Below, one piece after another: positions 36,258-46,711 of a stretch of DNA of 64,000 nucleotides (the stretch's first letter is position 1; each line of letters opens with the position of its first letter). The stretch covers positions 1 through 64,000 of the forward strand of contig JACKDM010000016.1 of the NCBI GenBank assembly GCA_020633515.1, given 5' to 3'. A model generated the notes under the pieces. That model searched no databases, was not told the origin of the DNA, and worked only from the letters and a program-made list of their open reading frames with translations. A program made the translations under genes and the position numbers. The stretch comes from Myxococcales bacterium. GTDB taxonomy: Bacteria > Myxococcota > Bradymonadia > UBA7976 > UBA1532.

Positions 36258-36272
36258 CGCTTCGCTCACGTT

Positions 36273-36286
36273 TCGGTCATGACCGA
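36273..36286. promoter_or_regulatory. 14-bp perfect palindrome, candidate operator
   Basis: TCGGTCATGACCGA at 36273-36286, in the divergent gap of dapF and the sigma-54 activator and eight bases upstream of the activator's -35 box. Placement and symmetry suit a dimeric regulator. No second copy was noticed in the window. Confidence 0.45.
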
Positions 36287-36293
36287 CAGAGAT

Positions 36294-36322
36294 TTGACAG
36301 GTCGGCCGGGTGCCCGGACAAT
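36294..36322 (+). promoter_or_regulatory. Predicted promoter of the sigma-54 activator gene
   Basis: TTGACA at 36294-36299, 17-base spacer, GACAAT at 36317-36322. Start codon GTG lies 46 bases downstream, after a G-rich ribosome site. Confidence 0.6.
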
Positions 36323-36367
36323 CGCCGTCACGATTGGGTCGCGGGGGCGGCTCGGGGGGAGCATGAC

Positions 36368-37348
<981 letters not shown>

Positions 37349-37359
37349 GGAGCGCCGTA

Positions 37360-39864
37360 GTGGGCCTGCCACTCAACCAGCCGGCGATCCGACCGCTTCG
37401 AGCGCCGCGCGCCGCGGGCGCCCGCCGCGCCGTCGCCGCCCTCGCCGCGCACACCCTCGCCGCGCCCGCCCTCGCCGCCCTCGCCGCCGCGCTCACGCTC
37501 GCCGCGATCACCCTCGCCGCGCGCCCCGCCGCCGCCGCCGAGCCGCTCGACGACTACCGCCGCGTCGAGATGCGCGTCCCGCCCGCCTTCACCGCCGACT
37601 GCCGCGCCCGCGCCGAGCTCGTCGACTGCCGCGTCAGCGCCATGCCCGCCGAGTTCCCCGCGCTGATGTACGGCCTGCGCGGCGGGGCCGTCGCCGCGGT
37701 CACCGTCACCCCGTCGCGCGACGGCGGCGCCACCATCCGCTTCGCGCTCAAGCGCCCCGAGCTGCGCTTGCAGCAAGCCGTGATCGAGAAGCCGCGCCGC
37801 TGGGTCGTCGAGGTCGGCCTCCCGCTGGTGCTGATGGGCCCGGTGCAGGAGCAGCTCCCGTTTCGCCCCTACCCGATGACCACCGGCGACCTCGGCGTCA
37901 CCCTCCCGGCGGCCAACATCCAGCCGCTCCCGCCGCGCTCCGAGGCCGCGCAGCAGTACGCCGCCTGCCACGCCGCCTGGGTCGAGGAGCGCTACGCCGA
38001 CGCCATCACGACCTGCGCCGCCGTCGACGCCGACGCACCCGACCAGGCGCCCGGCCGCATGGCGCAGAAGGTCATCGCCGAGGCCCACGTCAAGCGCTTC
38101 GCCGCCGGCGCGGGCGACGACCTGCCGGGCCTGATCGCCGCGCTCGACGCCGCCGAGAAGGTCACCCGCGACCCGGTCGAGCGGGTGCGCTACCCGCTCC
38201 TCGCCGCGCAGACCTACGAGGCGCAGAGCGACCTCAACCGCGCCGAGCTGCACCTCGACAACCGCCTCGCCGCCTACGCCGGCACACCCGCCGAGCCCTT
38301 CCTGCTCGCCGCGCGCGCCCGCATGTTGATGAAGGTCGGCGACCTGCCGAAAGCCCGCGCCGTCCTCGAAGACCTCCGCCGCCTGCCCGGCGACGCGCCC
38401 ACCATCGGCCGCGCGATCATCGCCCTCGCCGGGCTCGCCTATGAAGAGAAGGCCTTCGTCGTCGCCGCCGGCCTCTTCGACCTCGCCCGCCAGCGCTGGC
38501 CCGCCGAGCTCGACAGCCAGCCGCCCGCGCTCTTCCAGTCGGCCGAGCTCTCCCTGCTCTTCGACCGCGTCGAAGACGCCGAGCGCAACTACACATTGTT
38601 CCTGGAGAAATCGCCCGCCGCCCCGCCGCACTGGATCGCGCGGATCCGCCTCGCCGAGATCCTCTCCTACACCCGCCCCGACCTCGCCCGCGACCGCTTC
38701 CGCGAGCTCGCCGCGACCCTCGACGTGCGCGAAGGGCAGGACCTCGCCTTCCTCCGTCACGCGCAGCTCATCGAGGAGCCGGCCGTGCGCCGCCGCCTCA
38801 TCAACGACCTCAGCCGCGACAAGCGATCGCCCTACGTGCTCGAAGAGCTCACCGTGCGCACCATGCAGCAGGCGCTCGACGAGGGCCGCATCGACGACGC
38901 CTGGCGCCTCGGCGCCCGCTACTGGCGCGGCGAGGCCCCGCCACTGCTCGACGACGCCCCGCTGCTCTTCGACCGGGTGCTGCTCCTCGCCGTGCGCGCC
39001 GCCGACGATCCGATCGAGGTGCTGCGGCTCTACTACGGCGACCGCGAGCGCTTCGAAAAGCACACCCTGCGCGGCGAGGTGCACCTCCTCGTCGGCCGGG
39101 CGCTGCGCGCGCTCGCGATGTGGGCCGAGGCCCGCCGCGTGCTGCAAGACGGCCTCGGCGGCACCACCGCCGAGCGCGAGCCCGACGCCGCCGCGCGGCT
39201 CTACAAGGAGCTCGCCGCCGTGCTGTGGGAGGCCGAGGACCGCTTCCGCCTCGGCGAGATCATCGAGTACCTCGACGCCCGCCACCCGCGCCGCTTCGAC
39301 GACTTCGACTACTGGATGGCCAAGGCCCACGACGCGTGGTGGTCGGGCCGCGCGCCGCTCGCCCGCGACATGCTCGTCTACGCGATCAACGGCCCGCTCT
39401 CGACCGACGAGCGGCTGCGCATGATGGACGCCCTCGTCGAGCTCTACGCCGAGACCGGCGACCCCGAGCGCGCGCTCGCCGTCCTGCAGAGCCGCGTCGC
39501 GCTGCACGACGCCGAGGGCCTGCCCCGCGCCGCGACCGGCCGCCGCGACGCCCGCTGGCGGATCGCCGAGATCGAGATCGCGCGCGAGCAACCCGGCCCC
39601 GCGCTCGCCGCGCTGCTCGTCTTCCTCGACGAGTACCCCGACGACCCCGACCGCCTCGAAGCCCGCTTCCAGGCCGGCCGCGCCCTGCTCGCGCTCGGCG
39701 ACGCCCCCGCCGCCCGCCGCCAGTGGGACCTCGTCGCCAAGGCCGACGCCGACGGCCTCTTCGGCAAGCTCGCCCGCATGGAGCTCGAGCTCCTCCGCTG
39801 GCGCGAACGCCAGCTCGGCCCGCTCACCGACGAGCTCGGCTACAGCGCCCCGTCATCGCCCTGA
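37360..39864 (+). CDS. Secreted TPR protein between the activator and flgB
   Basis: 834 residues from GTG 37360, 11 bases after the activator, so probably one transcript. An Ala-rich signal region ([20 protein letters not shown] ending AAAAE) leads to a short beta domain ([20 protein letters not shown], with a cysteine pair) and then helical repeats of TPR type over most of the length ([74 protein letters not shown]). I do not recognise a specific family. Periplasmic TPR proteins next to flagellar genes in related bacteria include stator or disc assembly factors; here only the position suggests a flagellar role. Confidence 0.6.
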   Translation: MGLPLNQPAIRPLRAPRAAGARRAVAALAAHTLAAPALAALAAALTLAAITLAARPAAAAEPLDDYRRVEMRVPPAFTADCRARAELVDCRVSAMPAEFPALMYGLRGGAVAAVTVTPSRDGGATIRFALKRPELRLQQAVIEKPRRWVVEVGLPLVLMGPVQEQLPFRPYPMTTGDLGVTLPAANIQPLPPRSEAAQQYAACHAAWVEERYADAITTCAAVDADAPDQAPGRMAQKVIAEAHVKRFAAGAGDDLPGLIAALDAAEKVTRDPVERVRYPLLAAQTYEAQSDLNRAELHLDNRLAAYAGTPAEPFLLAARARMLMKVGDLPKARAVLEDLRRLPGDAPTIGRAIIALAGLAYEEKAFVVAAGLFDLARQRWPAELDSQPPALFQSAELSLLFDRVEDAERNYTLFLEKSPAAPPHWIARIRLAEILSYTRPDLARDRFRELAATLDVREGQDLAFLRHAQLIEEPAVRRRLINDLSRDKRSPYVLEELTVRTMQQALDEGRIDDAWRLGARYWRGEAPPLLDDAPLLFDRVLLLAVRAADDPIEVLRLYYGDRERFEKHTLRGEVHLLVGRALRALAMWAEARRVLQDGLGGTTAEREPDAAARLYKELAAVLWEAEDRFRLGEIIEYLDARHPRRFDDFDYWMAKAHDAWWSGRAPLARDMLVYAINGPLSTDERLRMMDALVELYAETGDPERALAVLQSRVALHDAEGLPRAATGRRDARWRIAEIEIAREQPGPALAALLVFLDEYPDDPDRLEARFQAGRALLALGDAPAARRQWDLVAKADADGLFGKLARMELELLRWRERQLGPLTDELGYSAPSSP

Positions 39865-39929
39865 CGATCGATCGTCGGCCCGGTGGCGGCCCCGCCGCGC
39901 CCGCCCGCGCCCCACCTCACCCCGACCGC

Positions 39930-39945
39930 TGGCACGCATCTCGCT
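39930..39945 (+). promoter_or_regulatory. Sigma-54 (-24/-12) promoter of the flgB operon
   Basis: TGGCACGCATCTCGCT: perfect TGGCACG -24 element, four-base spacer, TCGCT at -12 (consensus TTGCW), with GG and GC ten bases apart. Transcription would begin near 39956, 31 bases before the flgB ATG. Confidence 0.75.
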
Positions 39946-39986
39946 CTCGCCCCCTGCGCACCTGACGGCCCGCTGGGGGGAGCCCG

Positions 39987-40388
39987 ATGAAGCTCTTGTT
40001 CGACCGCCTCTCCACCACCCTCGAACACGCGCTCGACTTCCGCCTCGAGCGCGGCAACATGCTCACCGCCAACCTCGCCAACGTCGACACGCCCGGCTAC
40101 ACCCCCGTCGAGCTCCGCTTCGACGACCAGCTCGCCGACTTCCTCGCCGGCCGCAACCCGCCCCAGATCGGCCGCAGCGACGCGACCCACATGGGCGCCA
40201 CCCAGATCGCACCCGAGGCCGAGCCCGAGTTCGACTTCTTCGCGCTGCCCGACGCCGACGGCAACGCCGTCGACCTCGACCACGAGATGAGCAAGCTCGC
40301 CGAGAACCAGCTCCTCTACCGAGCCACCACCCGCGTCTACAACAAGCGGATGGCGATGCTGAAGTACGCCATCGGCGAGGGCCAGTAA
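39987..40388 (+). CDS. flgB: Flagellar proximal rod protein FlgB
   Basis: 133 residues, family-typical. The conserved N-terminal rod/hook motif is clear: RGNMLTANLANVDTPGYTPV. The C-terminus has the second rod helix (LDHEMSKLAENQLLYRATTR) that packs in the axial coiled bundle. FlgB is the most proximal rod subunit next to FliE and the MS ring and is exported by the flagellar type III system. GGGGGGAG precedes the ATG. Its stop overlaps flgC as TAATG, and the sigma-54 promoter lies just upstream. Confidence 0.95.
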   Translation: MKLLFDRLSTTLEHALDFRLERGNMLTANLANVDTPGYTPVELRFDDQLADFLAGRNPPQIGRSDATHMGATQIAPEAEPEFDFFALPDADGNAVDLDHEMSKLAENQLLYRATTRVYNKRMAMLKYAIGEGQ

Positions 40389-40825
40389 TGGACTTCTTCA
40401 CCGCCATGCGCATCGCCTCGTCCGGGCTCACCGTGCAGCGCACCCGGATGAACCTGACGACGAGCAACCTCGCCAACGTCGAGACGACCCGCACCGCCGA
40501 GGGCGGCCCCTACCAGCGCCGCAGCGCCGTCATCGCCGCCGTCCCGCTCTCCGAGACCTTCGAAGAGGTCTTCGGCGACGCCCTGCACGACAAGACCCAC
40601 AGCGCCGAGGTCGTCACCGTCACCGCCGACGACACCCAAGGCCGCCTCGTCTACGACCCCGCCCACCCCGACGCCGACGCCGACGGCTACGTCCAGATGC
40701 CCAACGTCAACGTGATCACCGAGATGGTCGACATGCTGACCGCGTCTCGCACCTACGAGGCCAACGTCACCGCCATCAAGGCGCTCAAGGGCATGGCCAA
40801 CAACGCCATCGAGATCGGAGACTGA
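40388..40825 (+). CDS. flgC: Flagellar proximal rod protein FlgC
   Basis: 145 residues. N-terminal IASSGLTVQRTRMNLTTSNL with NLANVETTRTAEGGPYQRR, and C-terminal VNVITEMVDMLTASRTYEAN followed by VTAIKALKGM, are the FlgC signatures. It forms the rod with FlgB, FlgF and FlgG. Translation is coupled to flgB (TAATG) and fliE follows after two bases. Confidence 0.95.
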   Translation: MDFFTAMRIASSGLTVQRTRMNLTTSNLANVETTRTAEGGPYQRRSAVIAAVPLSETFEEVFGDALHDKTHSAEVVTVTADDTQGRLVYDPAHPDADADGYVQMPNVNVITEMVDMLTASRTYEANVTAIKALKGMANNAIEIGD

Positions 40826-40827
40826 CG

Positions 40828-41190
40828 ATGCCCGGCCCCATCAACATCGTCGGCCTCCCGCCGCTGCACACGCCCGCCACCTCGACCACCGAGGACCGCC
40901 CCGGCGCCCGCATCGGCAACACCACCTACGGCCCGATGCAAGGCACCCCGCGCACCGCGCCCGGCGTCCAGGCTTCGTTCTCCACCTTCCTCGAAGCCCA
41001 GCTCCGCGACGTCAACACCCTGCACCAGGAGGCCGACGCCGCCGTCTCGGCGATGGTCACCGGCCGCAGCCACAACCTCCACGAGATGATGATCGCCCTG
41101 GATCGGGCCGACGTCTCGCTCCGCCTCGCCACCAAGGTGCGGAACAAGGCGATCGAGGCCTACCAGGAGATCATGCGCATGCACATCTGA
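40828..41190 (+). CDS. fliE: Flagellar hook-basal body protein FliE
   Basis: 120 residues. The C-terminal two thirds match FliE: FSTFLEAQLRDVNTLHQEAD, HNLHEMMIALDRADVSLRLA and VRNKAIEAYQEIMRM. FliE joins the MS ring to the rod and is among the first export substrates. The first 45 residues are Pro/Thr-rich and less conserved. Order flgB-flgC-fliE-fliF is the common ancestral operon. Confidence 0.95.
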   Translation: MPGPINIVGLPPLHTPATSTTEDRPGARIGNTTYGPMQGTPRTAPGVQASFSTFLEAQLRDVNTLHQEADAAVSAMVTGRSHNLHEMMIALDRADVSLRLATKVRNKAIEAYQEIMRMHI

Positions 41191-41207
41191 GCTGACGAGC
41201 GACCGCG

Positions 41208-42836
41208 ATGGAAGAAGAGACCCCCCGCAAGAGCGCGCTCACGTTCGCCCTCGAGCGCCTCCGCCAGATCAACGACCGCCTCACCAACGTCCAGAAGATG
41301 GCGATCGCCGGCCTCGTCGGCGCGCTCGCCATCGGGATCGCGCTCGTCGTCTGGCTCGCCAACACCGTCGAGTACGCCACGCTCTACTCCAACCTCGACG
41401 AGGCGCAGAGCGGCCGCCTCGTCGAAGAGCTCAAGGCCCGCGGCGTGCCCCACGAGGTCGCCGCCGGCGGCACGATCATCCGCGTGCCCTCCGACCAGGT
41501 CTACGAGCTGCGCATGACCCTCGCCTCGACCGGCATCGGCGGCGGCTCGACGATCGGCTACGAGCTCATCGACCAGAGCGAGATGTTCGGCATGCCCGAG
41601 GACGTCATCGAGGTGAACAAGCGCCGCATCCTCGAAGGCGAGCTCTCGCGCTCCATCGCGAGCATGGAAGAGGTCAAGACCGCCCGCGTACACCTCGCGC
41701 TGCCGCAAGAGAGCCTCTTCGTCGAAGACCAGAAGCCCGCCTCCGCCTCGGTCGTGCTCGCGCTCACCGGCGGCGCCGAGCTCAACAAGTACCAGGTGCA
41801 AGGCATCGTCAACCTCGTCGCCGGCGCCGTCACCGGCCTCGACACCGAGCACGTCACCGTCGTCGACCAGCGCGGCAAGGTCCTCAACCGCCCGCACGGC
41901 GACTCGGTCGACGGCACGTCGAGCCTCGAATACCAACGCAGCGTCGAGCGCGAGCTCGAACAGAAGGCCACCGAGGTCCTCGAGCGCTTCGTCGGCGACG
42001 GCAAGGCCGTCGTCCGCGTCCGCGCGCTCATGGACTTCAGCCGCGAGGTCCGCACCGAAGAGATCTACGACCCCGAGCGCCAGGTCGTGCGCAGCGAAGA
42101 GAGCCTCAACGAGGTCCGCGAGAACGGCGGCAACCGCGTCGGCGGCGACGCCGGCGGCGCCCAGAACGACCCCAACGTCGCGCAAGGCGTCGTCCGCGTC
42201 GGCGACGCCAGCAATTCGAACCGCGAGAAGGTCATCACCAACTACGAGATCAACAAGGTCACCAAACAGGTCAAAGGCCAGGCCGCGACCATCCAGCGCC
42301 TCTCGGTCGCCGTCATCGTCGACGGCAGCTACAAGGGCGCGCCCGTCCCCGCCGACGCCGAGGGCCCCGCGCCGACGCCCGAGTACGTCGCGCGCAGCGA
42401 GGCCGAGATGGAGACCATCAAGAAGCTCGTCGCCAACGCCGTCGAGTTCAACGCCGCCCGCGGCGACCAGCTCGAGGTCGCCAACGTGCAGTTCGAGGCC
42501 GCCGACCTCGCCACCGCCGAGGCCGCGCTCGCCGCCTCGGAGCGCAAGGCGGCGGTCCGCTTCTGGACCCGCATGGGCCTCGTGCTCGCCATGGGGCTCC
42601 TGCTCGTCTTCCTCGTCTTCCGCCCGATGGTCAAGAGCCTCACCGACCAGCCCGACGTCGCCGAGGTCCTCGACGGATCGCTCCCCGGCGCCGAGAGCGG
42701 GCTCCCCGGCCAGGAGCTCTTCGACGAAGAGGACTACGAAGAGCTGCCCGTCGCCGAGAAGCTCGTCGCCTTCTGCAAGAGCAACCCGCAGACGGCCGCC
42801 GATGTGATGACGTACTGGTTGAAGCAGGAGGCCTGA
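41208..42836 (+). CDS. fliF: Flagellar MS-ring protein FliF
   Basis: 542 residues. A short cytoplasmic N-terminus, a first membrane helix at about 31-51 (MAIAGLVGALAIGIALVVWL), ring-building motifs in the periplasm (YATLYSNLDEAQSGRLVEEL, RRILEGELSRSIASMEEV, VARVHLALP-type strand), a second helix near 451-471 (MGLVLAMGLLLVFLVF) and a short C-terminal tail that ends LVAFCKSNPQTAADVMTYWL, the FliG-binding segment. The MS ring is the base on which rotor, rod and export gate assemble. Ribosome site is weak; coupling with fliE is likely. Confidence 0.95.
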   Translation: MEEETPRKSALTFALERLRQINDRLTNVQKMAIAGLVGALAIGIALVVWLANTVEYATLYSNLDEAQSGRLVEELKARGVPHEVAAGGTIIRVPSDQVYELRMTLASTGIGGGSTIGYELIDQSEMFGMPEDVIEVNKRRILEGELSRSIASMEEVKTARVHLALPQESLFVEDQKPASASVVLALTGGAELNKYQVQGIVNLVAGAVTGLDTEHVTVVDQRGKVLNRPHGDSVDGTSSLEYQRSVERELEQKATEVLERFVGDGKAVVRVRALMDFSREVRTEEIYDPERQVVRSEESLNEVRENGGNRVGGDAGGAQNDPNVAQGVVRVGDASNSNREKVITNYEINKVTKQVKGQAATIQRLSVAVIVDGSYKGAPVPADAEGPAPTPEYVARSEAEMETIKKLVANAVEFNAARGDQLEVANVQFEAADLATAEAALAASERKAAVRFWTRMGLVLAMGLLLVFLVFRPMVKSLTDQPDVAEVLDGSLPGAESGLPGQELFDEEDYEELPVAEKLVAFCKSNPQTAADVMTYWLKQEA

Positions 42837-42899
42837 TCCGCACACGATCCCGGCGACGCACACGACGCGCCCCGAGACCGCGAGCGGAGGACACCCACC

Positions 42900-43895
42900 A
42901 TGCCATTGTCGATGCAGAGCAAAGCGGCCCTCGTCCTCCTCATGCTGGGAGAAGAGACCGCCGGCGAGGTCTTCAAGCGCCTCGACACCGACGCCATCCG
43001 GCTCTTGAGCCGTGGCATGAACGAGATGGGACAGGTCAGCGACGACGAGCGCGCGCAGGTGCTCGAAGAGTTCTACTCGATGTGTGTCAAGAGCGACCCG
43101 CTCCTGCTCACCAACGGCGCCGCGTTCCTCAACGCGCTCGCCGAGAAGTTCCTCGACGCCGAAGAGAACAAGAAGCTGCAAGACACCCTCAAGAGCGAGA
43201 AGCAGACCAAGCTCGCGCTCGATGCCATCGACTCCCGGGTGCTCGCCAACCTCATCCGCAAGGAGCACCCGCAGACCATCGCGCTCATCCTCGCCTACAG
43301 CGAGCCCGCCAAGAGCGCCGAGGTGCTCTCGCTCATGCCCGTCGAGACCCAGGTCGAGGTGTGTCTGCGCATGGCGAGCCTCGACAAGGTCAACCCGCAG
43401 ACCCTCAAGGACGTCGAGAGCGCGCTGATGAGCGAGATGAAGGGGCTCATGGAGATGGACGAGCAGGAGACCTCCGGCGTCGTCCTCGTCGCCGAGATCC
43501 TCAACACCATCGAAAAGAGCCACGAGGAGCGCATCTTCGAGCAGCTCATGGAGATCGACCCCGAGCTCGCCGAAGAGATCCGCAACAACATGTTCGTCTT
43601 CGACGATCTCATCAACCTCGACGACCGCGGCGTGCAGACGCTGCTCAAAGAGGTCGACAACCAGACGCTCATCCTCGCGCTCAAGACCGCCGACGAAGTC
43701 ATCCGCAACAAGATCTTCAACAACCTCTCGCAGCGCGCCGTCGAGATGCTCAAGGAAGACATGGAGGTGATGGGACCGACCAAGCTCAGCGACGTCGAGA
43801 AGGCCCAGACCACCATGACTCAGGTCGCGCTCCGGCTCGAAGCCGAAGGCAAGATCGTCATCGCCAAGCCCGGCGGCGAAGACGAGTTCGTCTGA
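42900..43895 (+). CDS. fliG: Flagellar motor switch protein FliG
   Basis: 331 residues, standard length. N-terminal FliF-binding domain (KAALVLLMLGEETAGEVFKR), middle domain with the EHPQT surface (RKEHPQTIALILAYSEP) that contacts FliM, and C-terminal torque domain with the charged ridge helix (LNLDDRGVQTLLKEVDNQTL-type, LALKTADEVIRNKIFNNLSQ). FliG turns stator force into rotation in the C ring. AGCGGAGGA precedes the ATG. The final residues (EGKIVIAKPGGEDEFV) are complete. Confidence 0.95.
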   Translation: MPLSMQSKAALVLLMLGEETAGEVFKRLDTDAIRLLSRGMNEMGQVSDDERAQVLEEFYSMCVKSDPLLLTNGAAFLNALAEKFLDAEENKKLQDTLKSEKQTKLALDAIDSRVLANLIRKEHPQTIALILAYSEPAKSAEVLSLMPVETQVEVCLRMASLDKVNPQTLKDVESALMSEMKGLMEMDEQETSGVVLVAEILNTIEKSHEERIFEQLMEIDPELAEEIRNNMFVFDDLINLDDRGVQTLLKEVDNQTLILALKTADEVIRNKIFNNLSQRAVEMLKEDMEVMGPTKLSDVEKAQTTMTQVALRLEAEGKIVIAKPGGEDEFV

Positions 43896-43912
43896 CATCG
43901 AGGAGACACCGC

Positions 43913-44697
43913 GTGGCGACCATCATCCGCAGCGAAGACGTCGACCCGAGCGTTCAGCGCGTCGTCTTCGGCGCCCCGCGCCCCGCGCCGAGCCCCGGCC
44001 AGCCACTCTCCGCGCCCCGCGTCGACCGCGCCGGCACCCCGCTCCCCGCCCCCGGTGGGCGCCCCTCGCTCCCCGCGCCCGAGCCCCAGGACCGCCGCGC
44101 CCGCCGCCCCGAGCCCGAGCCGCCGAGCTGCCCGCGCCGCCGCCCCCGCCCGCGCCGCCGCCCCCGCCGCCGGTCTTCGAAGTCCCCGGCGAGATCCTGC
44201 AAGGCATCTATGATCAGGCCGTCGCCCAGGGCCTCGAAGACGGCAAGAACCAGGTCCTCGCCGAGCTGACCGTGCTGCAAGAGCGCTACGCCGCCGCGCT
44301 CGACCGCCTCGTCGGCGTCAGCCGCGAGCTCGAGGCGCACAACCGGGTGCAGCTCATCGGCATGGCCGTGCTCGTCGCCGAACAGCTCGTGCGCGGCCAC
44401 CTCCGCGCGCACCCCGGCGAGCTCTTGACGCTCATCGGCGAGGTGCTCGCGCAGGTCGAGGGCGAAGACGAGGTCATCGTGAGCTGCGGCCCCGACGACC
44501 ACGCCTACCTCGTCGACCGCCAGAGCGAGCTCGCCGAGGGCGCCGGCGGCGGCTTCAAGGTGCGCGTCGTCGCCGATCCGACGCTCGAATACGGCGACTT
44601 CCGCGTCGAGACCCGCCACGGCGCCACCGACGGCCGCGTCGCGACCCGCCTCGCCGGCGTCGAGCGCGCCCTGCGCGCGGGGGCCGCCGATGTTTGA
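43913..44697 (+). CDS. fliH: Flagellar assembly protein FliH (single frameshift)
   Basis: About 262 residues after repairing one missing base near 44115-44122. GTG 43913 (GAGGAG before it) starts MATIIRSEDVDPSVQRVVFG and a proline-rich region. The frame then shifts; in the other frame it continues ELPAPPPPP..., VFEVPGEILQGIYDQAVAQG, the typical FliH glycine/alanine coiled region, and a C-terminal domain (VLVAEQLVRGHLRAHPGELL) that binds FliI and resembles ATP-synthase delta subunit. FliH regulates and anchors the FliI ATPase. The break lies in CCG-repeat DNA, which favours sequence error; otherwise the gene would be a pseudogene. The 3' end overlaps fliI by eight bases. Confidence 0.8.
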
Positions 44698-46039
44698 GGT
44701 GCAGCGCTTCGGCTTCGACCTCGACGCGCTCGCCCGCCGCCTCGACGGCAGCGGCACCGTCGGCGCGCGCACCGGCAAGGTCACCCAGGTCGTCGGCCTC
44801 GTCGTCGAAGGCTCCGTGCCCGGCGCCCGCGTCGGCGGCCTCGTCGAGATCGCCGTCGACGGCCAGCCCGAGCCCGTCGTCGCCGAGATCGTCGGCTTCC
44901 GCGAGCGCACCGCGCTGATGATGCCGCTCGCCGACATCGGCGGGATCCGCATGGGCAGCCGCATCACGCCCCGCGAAGGGCTCGCCACCGTCCCGGTCTC
45001 CACCGCCATGCTCGGCCGCGTCTTCGACGGCCTCGGCCGCCCGCTCGACGACCGCCCGATGTTCGCGCCCGAGGCCGAGGTCCCGCTCTACGCCGATCCC
45101 ATCAACCCGCTGCGCCGCCGCCCCATCGACGAGCCCGCCTGGACCGGCGTGCGCGCGATCGACTGCCTGCTCACCTGCGGCAAGGGCCAGCGCGTCGGCA
45201 TCTTCGCCGGCTCGGGCGTCGGCAAGTCGGTCACCCTCGGCATGATCGCCCGCAACTGCCGCGCCGACGTCAACGTCATCGCGCTCATCGGCGAGCGCGG
45301 CCGCGAGGTCCTCGGCTTCCTCCGCCACGACCTCGGCCCCGAGGGCCTCGCCCGCTCGGTCGTCGTCGCCGCCACCAGCGACACCGCCCCGCTCGTCCGC
45401 ATCCGCGCCGCCTGGCTCGCGACCGCCATCGCCGAGTTCTTCCGCGCCCGCGGCCAGAGCGTGATGCTCATGATGGACTCGCTCACCCGCTTCTCGATGG
45501 CCCAGCGCGAGGTCGGCCTCGCGATCGGCGAGCCGCCCACCACCCGCGGCTACACCCCGAGCGTCTTCGCGCTCCTGCCCCGCCTCCTCGAACGCGCCGG
45601 CCGCGACGCCGGCGAGGGCGCGATCACCGGCCTCTACACCGTGCTCGTCGAAGGCGACGACCTCAACGACCCCATCGGCGACGCCGCCCGCTCCATCCTC
45701 GACGGCCACATCGTGCTCAGCCGCGCGCTCGCCGCCCAGAATCACTACCCCGCCATCGACGTGCTCCAGAGCGCGAGCCGCTGCATGAGCGACGTCACCG
45801 ACCGCAACCACCGCGACGCCGCCGGCGGCATCCGCGAGCTGCTCGCCGCCTATCGCAAGGCCGAGGATCTCATCAACATCGGCGCCTACCAGAAGGGCGC
45901 CAACCCCACGATCGACCGCGCCATCGCGCAGATCGATGCCATCAACGGCCTGTTGCGCCAGCGCGTCGAGGAGCCCGTCGCCCCCGACAAGGCGCTCGCC
46001 CACATGCAAGGCATCATCAAGGCCGGAGGCGCCCGATGA
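44690..46039 (+). CDS. fliI: Flagellar export ATPase FliI
   Basis: 449 residues, homologous to F1-ATPase beta. Walker A GSGVGKS at about residue 174, catalytic glutamate in GERGREVLGF, and the Walker B aspartate in VMLMMDSLTRFSMAQREVGL. QSASRCM and the C-terminal docking domain are present. FliI forms a hexamer at the export gate and primes substrates released from chaperones. ATG 44690 lies inside the end of fliH. The stop overlaps the next ATG as ATGA. Confidence 0.97.
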   Translation: MFEVQRFGFDLDALARRLDGSGTVGARTGKVTQVVGLVVEGSVPGARVGGLVEIAVDGQPEPVVAEIVGFRERTALMMPLADIGGIRMGSRITPREGLATVPVSTAMLGRVFDGLGRPLDDRPMFAPEAEVPLYADPINPLRRRPIDEPAWTGVRAIDCLLTCGKGQRVGIFAGSGVGKSVTLGMIARNCRADVNVIALIGERGREVLGFLRHDLGPEGLARSVVVAATSDTAPLVRIRAAWLATAIAEFFRARGQSVMLMMDSLTRFSMAQREVGLAIGEPPTTRGYTPSVFALLPRLLERAGRDAGEGAITGLYTVLVEGDDLNDPIGDAARSILDGHIVLSRALAAQNHYPAIDVLQSASRCMSDVTDRNHRDAAGGIRELLAAYRKAEDLINIGAYQKGANPTIDRAIAQIDAINGLLRQRVEEPVAPDKALAHMQGIIKAGGAR

Positions 46040-46662
46040 CACGACTTCATGTCATCGCGTTGCTGCTCCTCGCCGCCCCCGCGCTCGCGCAGCCACCCGA
46101 TCCCATCGCCGATCCCAGCGCCGATCCCATCGCCGCGCCCGACGGCGGCGTCGCCGGCGAGCGCACCCTCGTCGACGACCTCGACGAAGACCGCCCGCTC
46201 GAGCTCGGCGCCCAGCTCCGCATCTTCCGTCAGGCGCGCCGCCGCAAGGCCGAGATCGAGCGCATGGAGGCGCAGCTCGACCGCCGCGCCCGCCGCATCA
46301 AGGCCATCGAAGACGAGATCGAGAGCCGCTACAAGACCTTGCGGCTCTTGCAAGAGGAGCTCGCCGCCGCGAACGCCGAGCACGCCGGCATCCCCCAAGC
46401 GAGCATCGAGGCCCGCGCCGCCGAAGAGACCGCCGCGCGCGAAGACAAGGTGCGCAGGCTCTCCAAGGTCGTCGACAAGATGAAGGCCGACGACGCCGCG
46501 CGCATGCTCGGTGTCATGGACGAAGCCCTCGTCGTCGATGTCATGCTCCAGCTCAAGTCCAAGCAGGCCGGCCGCATCCTCGGTGAGATGGATCCCACCC
46601 AGGCGGCGCGGATCGGCGAGCGCATGGCCCGGATCAGAGAAGAGAAGAAGCGCGGTCGCTGA
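46036..46662 (+). CDS. MotE-like periplasmic protein in the usual fliJ position
   Basis: 208 residues. Unlike FliJ (about 145 residues, cytoplasmic coiled-coil), this protein begins with a signal peptide (LHVIALLLLAAPALAQ). An Asp/Pro linker is followed by a coiled-coil (RRKAEIERMEAQLDRRARRI to LLQEELAAANAE) and a C-terminal MgtE-N/FliG-middle-like helical domain (KMKADDAARMLGVMDEALVV, KQAGRILGEMDPTQAARIGE). This is the plan of MotE, a periplasmic chaperone for the stator protein MotC in alphaproteobacteria, and of similar proteins in many flagellar operons. Its start overlaps fliI by four bases. No true FliJ gene was found in the window. Confidence 0.7.
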   Translation: MTRLHVIALLLLAAPALAQPPDPIADPSADPIAAPDGGVAGERTLVDDLDEDRPLELGAQLRIFRQARRRKAEIERMEAQLDRRARRIKAIEDEIESRYKTLRLLQEELAAANAEHAGIPQASIEARAAEETAAREDKVRRLSKVVDKMKADDAARMLGVMDEALVVDVMLQLKSKQAGRILGEMDPTQAARIGERMARIREEKKRGR

Positions 46663-46711
46663 GGCGGCCCACGGCACCCGCCGGTCATGGTCGACCGGCC
46701 GAGGAGGTCAC

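Noticed and set aside
46666..46700. CCGGTC...GACCGG hairpin between the MotE-like gene and fliK
   Set aside because: Six-base stem without T-run within a tightly spaced operon; chance is sufficient in this base composition.
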